Assembly (NCBI GenBank): GCA_028023455.1
Contig: JAQFVV010012489.1
Span: 3,892,575-3,956,574 of the forward strand
DNA: 64,000 nt
Direction of reading: 5' to 3'
Source of the DNA: Epiperipatus broadwayi
Lineage: Eukaryota > Onychophora > Udeonychophora > Euonychophora > Peripatidae
The notes below the pieces were generated by a model. The model was not told the DNA's origin, did not search any database, and saw only the letters and a program-made list of their open reading frames with translations. Shown piece after piece: positions 1 to 10,980 of this stretch. How positions within the stretch are numbered: the stretch's first letter is position 1; every line of letters starts with the position of its first letter. Made by a program: the position numbers and the translations under genes.

Positions 1-2175
1 AAGGTACTTATCCAACTTGAAGTTTTTCTCATTCAAATAAATTTAAAAAATAAAACAAATCAAATATTTTTATGCAATTTGCTAAAAAGTATACTGTGTG
101 CTTTTAAAGACCCTTTAAGCAAATGACATAAAAAAATAATAATTTGATCATTGTCATCAATGTCCTATCATTGCCTTCCTTCACTATTTTAACAAAAGTT
201 ATTAGGGCATGCATTATTCAAGTTCTTTTATATTTAATAATAATATTATGTCTATGAGTATATTTTTATACTAAAGACAAGTATTTAAATTTGCTATGGA
301 TGATGTGTGAACATTTTTTTGCTATTCAGGAATAAACGTCTAAAAATATAAATAAAATGAACTCATTAATAGGAAGACAAATTGAAAAAATGATTTCCAA
401 AATGCTTATAAAAGTAATCTGAAATTATAATCATCATCATCATAATTTACTTACCACGATTCCCTCCAACATATTCTCCATAATTTATTTGTCTTGATAA
501 ACATGTTCAATTAAATAGTATTTTCTATTCAATTCTCTAAATATATAACAATTTTATATTTATGCTTTCCAACATTTATATAAATATCTTATCCTTTCAA
601 CTTATCACTTTTATTCTTCCCTCTTCCATATTTATATGTCTAGAGTCTTAAACGTTGTTTCTATTTTTTTTAGGTAGTCCACAATTTTGTTTCATTTGAA
701 GATATTATTTCCATAAGAAACATTTTTCTTAAATACAATTTCAATGGCTCAGAAATTAATATCCTGCATTTATTAAACGTCTGGGAAATAAAAATCATCG
801 ATCTATTTTTTTATTTTTTTTAACCATGACTTTCACTATCAATTATCTTCTTTAATTCAATTTTTTTTTTTTCCTGAGCCAACGTGATATCTGGAAATTA
901 ATGAATCTATTCACAGAAAATGTAGTTTCTTTTCAAATATTTAAAAGCATAAACTTTTCTAAAATTTTCGGTCCAATATTTAATCTCATGCTTCTATCTA
1001 TCCCACTACCTATTTTATGTTAATTTTATTTACCGTTATTTTTACCGCAAAACTCCTACAAGTCTTATTTGTCATACATAATATTTTTTAAGCTTACTCC
1101 TATTATAAGCAAATCTGTTACAATACATTTTTCTATATATAATATTAACGCCATAACTGCAGCAATAATACTTACTTAAAAAGCTTTATATGTTAAACAA
1201 CGGAGAAGATATACAAGGTCTCTAATTTCCTCTTTTAAAATATTTCTTCTATAAAAAGATCATTTAATCTTAAATATATATTTTAATTTTTATACACATT
1301 TAGTAATAAATGTCTTATTTCAATTCATATACATTTTCAATATATGGTATCTGACTAGTTTAAAACTTACGACATATAACAATACTATGGATAAACTGGG
1401 CAGTTCGATGCCAATCTATATCTCTGGTGAATAAAAGTGTTTTTTTTTTTTGTAGTTGTTGAAAAATTAATAATAATAATAACATTTGCTTCACCATCTA
1501 CATATATAACATTTGTGCTATAACATCAATAAAGGCAGACCATCAGATTAGATCAAACAATATAAATTAAACAGAAAAAAATATTAGCAATGATTTGCCT
1601 ACCTATGAAAAAAAACTTACAGGATTATAAAACTTGGATAAACATCATTTATAATGGATTGATGTTTATGGAATAAACATTTTTCTTTTAATAGACATTT
1701 AACTGTCATATAAAAGCCAATTTAAAAAAAAAAGACTGAATTACAAATTTTCGGAAATCTCAATTTTTTAAGAATCAAAAATTCATTTTCATATTTAATC
1801 TAAAATTCCAAAATATTATTTAAATACTCATAAAAATATCATGGATAACATAGATGGATGAAATAAGAAAATGTTCTGGAATGATAAGAATAAGCTTATG
1901 AATCCATAACCCAGGATTAATGTTGGAGAGACCTTCGTCTTGTCATGAATAGACAATAATTAATTATGTTAATGATGCTGATGATTATATGATTGGGTAT
2001 CATTAAACTCCTGGAACAATTAATATATGCTTTTAATTGGATGTCTACTTTTTTCAATATAATGCTTATATTTAGTAATACAATTGTTTTCCATATTTGT
2101 TTATTTTCATCTAAAATAATAAATAATTTTATAACAGTAATTATTATTGATAATAATAAATAAAATAAATTTCAG
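1..2175. other. AT-rich non-coding DNA, probably intron
   Basis: No reading frame of protein-like composition was seen. The stretch is A/T homopolymers and AT-rich filler. If the exon at 2176-2268 is real, the part immediately upstream is intron. The only structured piece noticed is a ~75-bp dispersed repeat near 872-947, annotated separately. Confidence 0.5.
872..947 (+). repeat. dispersed repeat, copy 1 of 2
   Basis: About 75 bp here resembles 7052-7125 in the same orientation: CTGAG(C/T)CAA, a T-rich spacer, ATTAATGAAT, a short TA-rich link, then AGAAAATGTAGTTT. The copies differ by substitutions and small indels, so this is an old interspersed family. No termini, poly-A tail or coding sequence can be defined. 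Confidence 0.45.
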
Positions 2176-2268
2176 AATCCACTTCCTGTTGCCAGCTGGA
2201 GCAGTTGACTGTTCACTGGCACCAGAAGAATGAGACTCATTATGCTTTCAAGTTTTGCCAAGATGTAG
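2176..2268 (+). CDS. candidate internal exon, cysteine-rich, unknown protein
   Basis: A 93-bp island of nearly 50% GC stands out in DNA that is ~75% AT. It is bounded by a 3' splice-site-like sequence ending TTTCAG (2170-2175) and a perfect donor GTGAGT at 2269. Only one frame is open: two bases complete a codon, then 30 codons follow, then one base, a symmetrical phase 1-1 exon. The peptide begins STSCCQLEQL and ends HYAFKFCQDV, with three cysteines and one N-glycosylation sequon (NET). The Y-x-F-x-F-C spacing recalls lectin-like mannose-6-phosphate receptor homology domains, but this is only a resemblance. No partner exon was found within several kilobases, so the gene would have very large introns. 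The product is not recognised. Fortuitous splice signals around an old transposon fragment remain possible. Confidence 0.5.
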
Positions 2269-3479
2269 GTGAGTACTTGTTTTATCATTTCATCACCTTT
2301 ACAAGAAATTTGAAATCAGTTTTCACTCTAAAGTATTTGAATTTATCAATCGTATCGTTCGATACAAATGGCTGCCATTAAAAAAGGCAAAAGTCAGTAC
2401 AAGGAAATCTTAGAATCATTTGAGCAAGAATAAAACTGAGGAAAAAGATTTTAAAACGAAACCAAATAAATAAATAAAAGTTACTAGAAATCCTAAGCTT
2501 AATGATAGGATTAATTGAGATATAGTTGGCAGGTCAAATTTTATTGAAAACATTGGGCAAAAAAAAAAAAAAAAGCTTAATAAAGATAGTCTCAAGAAGT
2601 TCACAATAGCATCAGATATAGCAAGATTCTACGGCTGCAAACAAATCAGGAAAAACAGGAAATAGATCAAGAAACAAACTAGACACAAAAGTAATCATAA
2701 ACCTATGGAAATTAAAAAAAAAAAAGAAATCCCAGCGTTAATTCGTTCATAAGAAAAAAGTTACGATATCATCGTGGCTGAATGCGGTAGAACAGTGCAG
2801 GAGGGAAAATTATTTTAAATATGAATTCGATCTCAATTTTAGCATCAAACATTATAGATTATGTTTTAAGCCATCTCGCTGCACAATAATTATTTTTTTC
2901 TGATGATTAGATCAAAGTTACTGGGCCACTTCCAGTGCGATTGGGGCACCACAAAAAGAATAGAAAACTTTCAAATTGACACAGAATTAGAACGAAGTGT
3001 TTCCTGAGCCAAAAAACAATGATTTAAAGATAAAAACAAGTTCAAATGATGGTATAGACCCAAACAAAGATATTGAAGCTGCAATTCACTCAACTCTTTT
3101 AATCCAACAATGATTAGGAATAATCCAAAGATTACAAACTTTTACACTATACAATTGAAACCTTGACTACGAATCAAGACCTAGATTTTAATTAACATAA
3201 ACAGAATTCAAATAGGATCAATACAAGAGTCCCAGTTGGGATTCTACTACAACCAAGTCCACAACATGGTTACAGAAACTAGTTACTATAACAGGTTGCT
3301 GCCATTCATCTCTACTGTACAACCAAACAATAGGCAAGAATCCTACAATGCTAATCACTGTTCATAATTGGAATAACCAAATGGAAATATATAAGCTAGA
3401 TCATAATCCCTGGAGAACCTTACAGTCGGATGAGTTGAACTAGTATTTAGAATATATGACACGTATCAAGAGTTAACAA
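2269..3479. other. AT-rich non-coding DNA
   Basis: Starts with the putative donor of the preceding exon. A short frame at 2416-2604 (minus) depends on poly-A and low-complexity sequence and is not believed. From about 2900 the GC content rises a little toward the island at 3480, with no clear gene. Confidence 0.4.
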
Positions 3480-4180
3480 CAATGAATCTGACTTTGGAGG
3501 CTGTTTCAACCCCCTGATGGCTTGTTTATTATGTCAGTGTTGATTTGAGCTAATCATTTTTGTCTTTGGTTAACTTTAAAATTAGAGAGTTTGTAAGGTG
3601 GTTGGTCTGATTTGGGCCACCTCCAAATTTTTTAACTTTGATGGAGGATTTGCTGCAATAATTTTCCAGGCATGGGTCTGCACTCCTCTTTTCTTCCTCG
3701 GGGGTGGTGTCGGTTGTTAGGAGGCTGGTTCTTTAGTGCAGGCTGTTGAAAATTATTGCCGCTACCTGGAAAACCTGCTGGGAGGGTACGTGGTCAAAGT
3801 CTCAGCACCATTCCTGCTCTGGTTGGCTGCTGTGCCCCCTTGTTAGGTTGGTTTTAGGCAGTGCAGATCTATGCTCGCTATGTATTTTTCTTAATTGGCT
3901 TTCCAATTCTGGGCAGGTAGACCGAATGCGGTCCCTGCACATTTGGACTGTTGATTGGGAAACAGGGGCATCTGGAATGGTCCTGGCATGGCTCGGCTGC
4001 AGGTTGAGAATTTATTATTCAATGGACTTGAGCCTTGGACCTCTCTGCCTGTTGTGGCGGTTGGCGCAATGCTGGACTTGTCCACCTATTCAGCTGAAGC
4101 ATTTGAGTCTTTGCTTCGGGGCCCCAGGGGTGCGATCATTGGCTGATGGATGGCTTCTCAGTAGCTGGGCCATGTAGATC
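3480..4180. other. GC-rich island, unidentified, possibly decayed mobile DNA
   Basis: About 700 bp is clearly richer in G+C (roughly half) than its surroundings. A 143-codon plus frame at 3746-4177 is rich in Trp, Cys and Leu and looks like an antisense reading. The opposite strand at 3891-4085 has a 64-codon frame rich in Pro, Gln, Asn and Ser (for example PGPFQMPLFPNQQ), composition more like a gag-type or disordered protein. Neither has a recognisable domain, and both are interrupted on each side. This may be a remnant of a mobile element or an old gene fragment inserted from elsewhere. Confidence 0.35.
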
Positions 4181-4837
4181 CATGTATAGATACTCATGTT
4201 TAGATACACATTAATATCAACATTATAGCAACTCTTTAATGGACATAATTGTTATCAAGCATATTTACCTTGTTTGTCACATTGAACACTTTGTAATTAT
4301 CAAGGGGCAAGTGTACCCAAAATTTTTGTAATCCTTTTACTAATAAAGGTTACTTTTGAAAGAAAACTAATTTCAGCCAAACGTATTATTATTAAAAATA
4401 ATTTATTTAATCTTTTATTGATCGGGTAAAACGAATTAAATAATTATTCATTTTAAATAAATTAAATACTGCTGCAGATAAAATCGAGTTTACATTAAAA
4501 AATTAGCTTGGCTATAAAATATAAACAGTCATCTTTTCCAAGCATAATCTGTTTATATGCACACACACACAAAGTATGATAATACAGACATTTATTTTAT
4601 TTATTATTTTGAAGTGTAGTGTATAAAAGTATTTTTAATTCTGCAAATATATATATATATAAACTATTTGTCTTTACCATACTCAAATATATTATAAATT
4701 ATTGTGCAAATTATTAACAATCTTTCCTTTATCTAAATTTTAGGCTTCCTTTTTAAAATAAATAAATTAATTAATTTAATACTGAAACGCAGACTTATTA
4801 TATATCTGTGTCTATATATATATATGTAATAAAGGGT

Positions 4838-4960
4838 ATATGAGCACAGACTTTCACACGACCCACCACTCTCCACTCTATCTAATAACACTGATGCACT
4901 TAAACACATATATGTTGAAAAGATAAATAATCACCAATATACGTATTAATTTCTGAAGAA
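4838..4960 (-). repeat. hammerhead/box-B repeat family, truncated copy 1
   Basis: Read on the minus strand, this matches the 3' part of the family best seen at 26884-27780: the 3' half of the hammerhead (GAAA-like run, palindromic ATACGTAT, TTGGTGATTATTTATC), then CAACATATATGTG and the box-B-side sequence GTGTGAAAGTCTG. The 5' hammerhead half (CUGAUGA and stem II) is absent, so the copy is 5'-truncated close to the ribozyme. Confidence 0.6.
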
Positions 4961-5370
4961 TATAAATAATTATTCAAAAATAATGCTCTAGTAAAATATA
5001 AGCTGAATTGAAACAAAAAAAAAAAATCAAAGACACATAAACTTGTAAATAAAGTAATGATTAAATTTAAAAAAAGTAAAGATCAGATAAATATTAGTGC
5101 ATGTAATGAAAAAGCAAAAATATAAAACATGCAACAGACATAGTAATTGTGAAGCTATTTACAAATACTTCCAAAAGATCACTATCATAAAAATGAAAAA
5201 TAAAGGTGGAGCTAGTTCATACTTCCGTTTAATAGATTGAAATATTAGATAAAAAAAACTCCACTAAATGATTATTGATTTGCTAATATTGTGAACTTAA
5301 CATAAGTTAAATTTTAATTTTTCTTAATAATGTAAAATAAAAGTATAATGGTGAAGTATACATTACTAAT

Positions 5371-5503
5371 GTTCTTAATAATCTCCACACCAACACACAG
5401 ACTTGAAACACTTGAATAAAGATACTGTGAAAAGAAATTATTTCCAATATGTATTTCATGCTAAACCAGTATTTTTATTTAAGTGTTGGGTGTTATTAAG
5501 AAC
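5371..5503. repeat. imperfect inverted repeat
   Basis: GTTCTTAATAATCTCCACAC (5371-5390), continuing CAACAC, pairs with GTGTTGGGTGTTATTAAGAAC (5483-5503) apart from a small insertion, enclosing ~85 bp. The loop contains ATGTATTTCATGCTAAACCAG, the reverse complement of the stem II and GAAA part of the hammerhead repeat family. This piece therefore includes a fragment of that family. Confidence 0.4.
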
Positions 5504-6095
5504 ACTTTTATAATAAATATTACACATAGAAAAAAAAATTAAGATAAATTATTTCATGTTTGTATTTAATTAAAAGAAAGCAGATATATTAATATTTAAA
5601 GTTTAAATATAAGCTGGCGATAATCTCTAGTTCAATAAATGATTAATGATAATCATTACTATATTTATCTAGAATGGATTATGACAAAGTTGTGGGTGGG
5701 GTAGTTTGGCACTTGTAAATTAAAATATAATAATTTACTATTGATAAATACTGAACATATGATAAAAATATATGTGATTGGTGAAATAGATCAACTAATG
5801 TGTGCTTTAAGCATGAAATGCATCTCGGGAGTCACTTGACTTTTACAATATATATATATTCATGTGTTTTAAGATAGGGTGACGATGTGGTGTGGATCTT
5901 ATTAAAAACATTTGTAATAGATATTACTCATAGAAAAAGAAAAATGAAATGGAAGTGCACTATATGTTTAATTAAAAAAAGAATTATATTAAAGTTCATA
6001 TCTGTGCTAGAAATAATCTCTAGATTAATAATTAGAGATAATCATTACTGTTTTTATCTAAAGTGAATTATGCCAAAGTCGTGGGGAGTCTTCCT
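5490..6095 (+). repeat. diverged direct repeat pair
   Basis: Positions 5490-5700 and about 5900-6095 share the same order of motifs: TTATTAA-GAACA/AAACA, TTTGTAATAGATATTAC or its variant, CATAGAAAAA, GATAATCTCTAG, GATAATCATTACT, TTTATCTA and ATTATG-CAAAGT-GTGGG. The period is about 400 bp. This is an old tandem or double insertion of an unclassified non-coding repeat. Confidence 0.45.
5790..5830 (+). ncRNA. decayed hammerhead-like motif
   Basis: CAA, CTAATGT (core, expected CTGATGA), stem GTGCT-TTA-AGCAT, then GAAA and the palindrome ATGCAT. The order is that of the hammerheads elsewhere in the window, but two core bases are changed, so it should be inactive. Confidence 0.3.
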
Positions 6096-7854
6096 CAGCG
6101 TTTTCATCTATCTGCCTTTTAACTAGTAAAATAAGACATAACAGTTAAAAGACAAATAAAAACTTTGAAGATGACAGGAAGACATTCAAAAACCAAAAGA
6201 AAAACTTCAATAGTAAAATCCATGAGACAATTTCAATGTGTTAAAAAAGAATATTTTATTGTATACAAAAACAACATAAAAAAGATTTTTGGAACCTTAT
6301 AACGTTTTTTACATTGTTTACCATTCTATATTTCTCATCATTATGAATTTATAATTATTTACATAGTTTGCCTTAATCCTTGCCATCTTGTCGGTTTATT
6401 ATATACTAATTTTATTCTTTAAACTGTACATTTTTATTTATTTTTCTATTTTTGAATTTAATTAAACTGATTTACAGAATAATTATGAAATACATTTTTT
6501 AAATCACTTAGTATTGTTTCCATTTGTAAGTAGATGTCTTATGATATATTCATTTATTTTTGTTTATTTTTATAATTCGCTCCTGCACAAATATCAGAGG
6601 TACAATTTAGAAAAATGTATACGATTTATACATAGTATATAAAAGTAAATCTAAAAAGAAAAATATATGACCGAGTTAAACAGTGATTATAAACATTACA
6701 TCTTGTTAAATAAATAAATGAATCAATAGTGAAAACAAATGTGTCAAGGCAAAATAGAACACTCACCTGAATTTTTCATTGAAAATTTAAAATTATTTTT
6801 CTAAAGGCTACAGCTAGGCATTTAACATCCGTTCAAATTTCCTTCTTTTGTTGCTTTCGTTTATTACAAAAAATTCAAATAAAACAACTTGAAAAAAGTA
6901 TTTAAATATTTTGTTTATTATAATCGGATATATTTGAATAAGCATATAAAATGCATGTACACGTCTTTTTGATTAGGTATGCACATAAAAAATATTTGAA
7001 TTTTCGTGTATCATTATTCTTATTATTCAACTATTACTATTTTCCTCTACTTTTCTGAGTCAATGTAATATCTTGTAATTAATGAATATATATACTCATA
7101 GAAAATGTAGTTTTGTTTTTTTTTTAATATTTACCTTTATTATAGCCTAGCATGATTCCAATATACGCCATGAATATGATATATTGAAAGCATTCTAGGC
7201 TGAAATAAAGTTAAATATTATATACACCATGAATATGATATATTTAATACATTGAAAGTATGCTAAGCAGTAACAAAGGTGAATATTAAAAAAAAAAACC
7301 TACCTTTTCTGTGAGTACATTAATTAATTACTAGATACTATTATCCATCTCAAATATCAATTACTCATAAATGAGTATGCCCGTTCAAATTTAAAATAAA
7401 ATTACAACAAAGATAGAAAGACTAAGAATACACAAAAGAAAAACTATTAAAGTTAGAAATGCTGGACATGTAATTAGAGATGAGAAATGCTACACAAACA
7501 CACAATTCCCATTGATCCAGATAATTTAGCAAAGTGAGTAAATAAAATAAAAATCCATGACAACTAAGTCTTATTATACTACCCTAAGTAACTAAAGTCA
7601 ATAAGGTTTAAAAGGCTAAAATAGCCGAGAGAATTAAATATATTTTCAAATATTTTGTTTTATATCATCTTCAACTTTTCCATCTACAATCAATCCTTAC
7701 AGGATAATGTTAGTCCATGTTTAATCCAGTTTGTCTGATGTATGTTTTTTTTTTATTCCAACAATTTTATTATATCATCCATCCATGTGCGTTTTTAGGT
7801 CTTTTACATTCTTTTAAATACATCTCTTCCTCATTATGTAATATATTCAATAGT
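6096..7854. other. AT-rich non-coding DNA
   Basis: No gene seen. Contains the second copy (7052-7125) of the repeat at 872 and an imperfect ~65-70 bp direct repeat around 7152-7290, with CCATGAATATGATATAT in both halves. The plus frame at 7717-8061 crosses a SINE and a T-rich tract and is not coding. Confidence 0.45.
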
Positions 7855-7945
7855 AGTTCGCATAGATGCCTTCCAAACAGCTGGCCTGGATTTGCTTCTC
7901 AGTCAATGCATTTGACATATGAAAAAAAGAGTTATTTTATATTCA
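7855..7945 (+). mobile_element. tRNA-derived SINE, 5'-truncated, family as at 8354
   Basis: GATGCCTTCCAAACAGCTGG, a box-B-position segment (GGATTTGCTTCTC), CATTTGACATATG and a short A run match the SINE at 8354-8447 nearly base for base after its position 30. The tRNA 5' half with box A is missing, so it is 5'-truncated. GTTATTTTA after the A run is also shared, so the element extends slightly past it. Confidence 0.6.
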
Positions 7946-8285
7946 ACCCTTTCTTTTTATTTCTAATATATGTTTATCCATACTATTTTATGCTGTCTAC
8001 ATTCATTGTTTTTTCTATTGAAAAGTGTCAAGTTGCTTTTTATAATAAATTATTTCTATAAAAGCACTCTATTCAAATTTAATTCTAAGATTAATTTCAT
8101 TTATTGTGTTTCTATTTGCATTAGTAATTTTATTAAAATATTTGTAGTTGTTAATTTTTAATCTACCTGCCCTCATATATTTGAAAATATATTGGACATA
8201 ACTTTAATCATTTTAGCACTTATCTTTTTTCCTACTTTTTTTATTTTATCTATTAGCTTTTATAACACATCCTAATGATCTAAAA

Positions 8286-8810
8286 CAATGGTGAGTAACC
8301 TGTGGGTCAAAATCTCTCAGCCAGTTTCATAATTATTGTTGGTGGTCACAACAAGAGTTGGTGGCCTAGTGGTTAGTATAGCTGCCTTCCAAGCAGCTGG
8401 CCTGGGTTTGCTTCCCAATTAACTCATTTGATATATGAAAAAAAAAGTTTTATAAAGTTATTTTACGTTTGAATTATATTAAGTATTATTGTAAAGAAAT
8501 TAATTTTTCAAAATGGTTTTAAAATCACATAAAAAAAAACATTGTTTTTGCATGCATTATAATTTTCTTTTGTATTGTATGATTTTTTTATTTCAAAAAT
8601 TTCACTTCAAATTGTAAATGATTAATAATAGTAAAAAATTGGAAATATATATTTCTATACTAATTAAAACCAATGTAATTTTATTTTGAATATTCTTTCA
8701 TACTCACACTTGTGGTAAGAACAAATAACGGGTTGTGTCAAATTTTCATCCAAGGAAATGGGTTGCAAGTGTAAAAGGAATTACAAGAATAAAAAGGTTG
8801 GATACTACTG
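8286..8810 (+). mobile_element. non-autonomous hAT transposon with perfect 8-bp TSD
   Basis: The 525-bp element begins CAATGGTGAGTAACCTGTGG and ends GGTTGGATACTACTG. The ends form imperfect terminal inverted repeats of the hAT type (CAGTGGT-CC-AACCT-like). It is flanked on both sides by the identical octamer ATCTAAAA (8278-8285 and 8811-8818), the 8-bp target duplication typical of hAT. No transposase is encoded. A tRNA-derived SINE lies inside it (8354-8447). An internal segment, CGGGTTGTG near 8728, is also typical of hAT-related non-autonomous repeats. Confidence 0.8.
8354..8447 (+). mobile_element. tRNA-derived SINE nested in the hAT element
   Basis: A tRNA-like head: GGTGGCCTAGTGGTTAGTAT (box A region), an anticodon-arm-like GCTGCCTTCCAAGCAGC, and GGGTTTGCTTCCC at the box B position. 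The tail is CATTTGATATATG followed by ten A. The head has tRNA-Gly-like features (GTGGTTAG and CCTTCC), but identity is uncertain. Insertion inside the 525-bp hAT element dates it after that element. Confidence 0.7.
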
Positions 8811-8818
8811 ATCTAAAA

Positions 8819-10140
8819 ACATCATTTGAAAAACAACTACTTCATCAGCAAAATTTAGAACCTTTATTTTCCCCTGTTTCTAATTAATCCACACAATACT
8901 TTGCATAAAGTGTGTCAAAATGTTAAAGAAAAATGAAATTTATAACAATATTGTTATGGATGCTAATCTTCTTAATGTCAAGATATAGTTACATTTTAAG
9001 AAAAAAAGATTCTGGAGATATTAACAATACTATAGATTAGTGTCTTTATATTTTACATATTTTAATTATTTTTAACTATTTATAGAATAAAATGTCTTTT
9101 CAAAATCTACAATCACAAAACATAATAATAATCCATACTCATTGTTTACTTATTACTTTTTTTTTGGCACTATATGGCATATATTGTGCCATAGTTTTTT
9201 TTTTTTTTTTAATTTAGCTTTATTCATTTTTGGAGGGAGGGTGTCATAAATAAATGGCTGACTAGAAAAAGATATATTACTAATACAAGATAATACAAAT
9301 ATTGTTTTTAAAAATGTGTGCATAGAAATCTTAAAGTAAATGTGTACATAGCATAAAAATCTTAAAAGTATCAATATCACAAATCACCTTCTAAATATTA
9401 AATTTCACCCTTCATTTTTTTAAAAGCCTAGATTTCTCAGCCATCAATGTACCACTGCCTACTTGATTTAATCAATGGTGAAAATAGCTGGCTAAAAGTT
9501 TTTGGATTAGACTACAAGTTTCTGTATTTGGTATATTTGCTAATTTTTTTTTTTAATAATCAATTTGGTAAAATTGTTAAAATTCTTGTGAAGGTACGGC
9601 ATAGTATTATTTGAAAATCATTTGTCTATAAATAATTGATTAATTTATTTTGTACTCTCTTACTGATAACAAAGGTTTCATTTGATCTCATCAGTTTAAT
9701 TATGGGATGATCATACCAAGAAATAAATAATTTTCATTATTACATGATTTTTATCTTTTCTTCTTTTGAACTACTCATTGGACCCTTCTACTCATTGAAC
9801 CCATTTCTATTCTTTTTTTATCCAGATATTATTCCACTATCACTTGAATGATAAGTCAATCTCTATAGATTCTAAAAAAATATTAATGATATTTCATTTA
9901 TCAAGGCATATTAATCTTTAAACTGCAATATTATATATATATATATGTTAATTCTAATATTTTCACAGATTAAAAAAAAAAATAAAAAACTTTTTTAATT
10001 TTAAGTTTTATTATAAATTAATTATTTTTTTTTTATTTTTTCTTTTTTTTGTATAAAAATAAAAAAGATTAAAAAGGGATTAAAAAGGAGAGAAAAATAC
10101 TCTATTTATAAAAAAAACATACTCGTTGTGGGGATATTTT
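8819..10140. other. AT-rich non-coding DNA
   Basis: No gene seen. A minus frame at 9153-9380 depends on T/A homopolymers. The 3' part holds a ~25-bp sequence (TTAATTCTAATATTTTCAC, 9949-9967) that recurs at 10144-10162 beside the Penelope-like remnant and may be a terminal duplication. Confidence 0.4.
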
Positions 10141-10185
10141 ATGTTAATTCTAATATTTTCACGGATAAAAGATGTCATATTATTG

Positions 10186-10297
10186 CAGGATATTCCATGT
10201 AGTGGAAAAGCTAAATGCTGACGTTTCAGTACAATATCAAGTACCTTTCTCAGCATCTTCTTTCTCAAATCATAAGAATGCGTGTGAGATTTAAAAT
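10186..10297 (-). repeat. inverted terminal-type repeat, left arm
   Basis: This segment is the reverse complement of 10824-10937 with roughly 85-90% identity by eye. It spans the ATTCC-TGTAGTG end, the hammerhead and CTCAAATCATAAGAATG. The arms enclose ~525 bp holding the GIY-YIG region, so the locus could fold or recombine as a large palindrome. Confidence 0.7.
10213..10258 (-). ncRNA. minimal type I hammerhead-like motif, core decayed
   Basis: Minus strand: stem I strand GATGCT, core CTGAGAA (canonical CUGANGA disrupted), stem II GGTAC / GTACT around an 8-nt loop, GAAA, then the self-complementary ACGT ending in the cleavage-type triplet GTC, and AGCATTT closing stem I. A palindromic two-to-four-base stem III suits the dimeric mode proposed for Penelope hammerheads. 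The altered core suggests this copy is inactive. Confidence 0.65.
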
Positions 10298-10823
10298 CGT
10301 TTTTATCGTTTTCTTTCTTCTCATATTTAAATTCTATTGGTTGAGAAGTTTTAAAATTTATTTTTTCTTCCAATAGCTTCTTCCAAATGTTGTTAATTTT
10401 CTTTAATTCACACCTTTCATTTATGCTCTTGGGCCTTTTAAAAATCTCTATAGCTTCTCTTAGCAATCTCTGGTCATATTGTTCAATTTTTGCTAAAATA
10501 TTTGTTTTTCAAAATTGATATCATGATTTGTTAATTTTATATGGGAATAAATAGCTGATGAATTAAATTTTTCTCTGACTGCCAGAATGTGTTCTTCCTT
10601 TTTAATATTTAGTCTATGATTAGTCTGTCCAATATATGTATGTGGACAGACCCTACATGGAATTTCATATATGCCATGACACTTCAAAGTGATTTTATCT
10701 TTAGGAAGTGGAAATATTTCACTAATTTTTTTAAAAGTAGTATAAATTGTGTGAATATTATTATTTTTTAAAATGTTACCAATTCTATCCATTTCTCCTT
10801 TTATATATGGTAAAATTGTCTTA

Positions 10824-10937
10824 ATTTTAAATCTCACACACATTCTTATGATTTGAGAAAGTGGATGCTCTGATGAAGGTACTTGATATTGTACTGAAAT
10901 GTCAGCATTTAGCTTTTTCACTACACGGAATAACCTG
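10824..10937 (+). repeat. inverted terminal-type repeat, right arm
   Basis: Partner of 10186-10297 in opposite orientation. It overlaps the start of the nuclease frame on the other strand, so those N-terminal residues are antisense ribozyme sequence. Confidence 0.7.
10863..10910 (+). ncRNA. minimal type I hammerhead ribozyme motif, intact core
   Basis: Plus strand: stem I GGATGCT (10863-10869), perfect core CTGATGA (10870-10876), one A, stem II GGTAC / GTACT (10878-10882 with 10891-10895, one G-U pair) around an 8-nt loop, GAAA (10896-10899), TGTC with cleavage expected after C10903, and AGCATTT (10904-10910) pairing back to stem I. Stem III is essentially absent (the sister copy has palindromic ACGT), so activity would need dimerisation, as proposed for Penelope hammerheads. 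The architecture is seen directly; activity is inference. Confidence 0.75.
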
Positions 10938-10980
10938 TAAATAATAATAATAATAATAATATGATATATATATAAAATAC

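Noticed and set aside
1970-2030. CTGATGA at about 1979 as a hammerhead
   Set aside because: No GAAA at a suitable distance and no closing stem I.
3746-4177. 143-codon plus-strand frame
   Set aside because: Trp/Cys/Leu-rich composition typical of antisense reading; no domain, no splice or start context.
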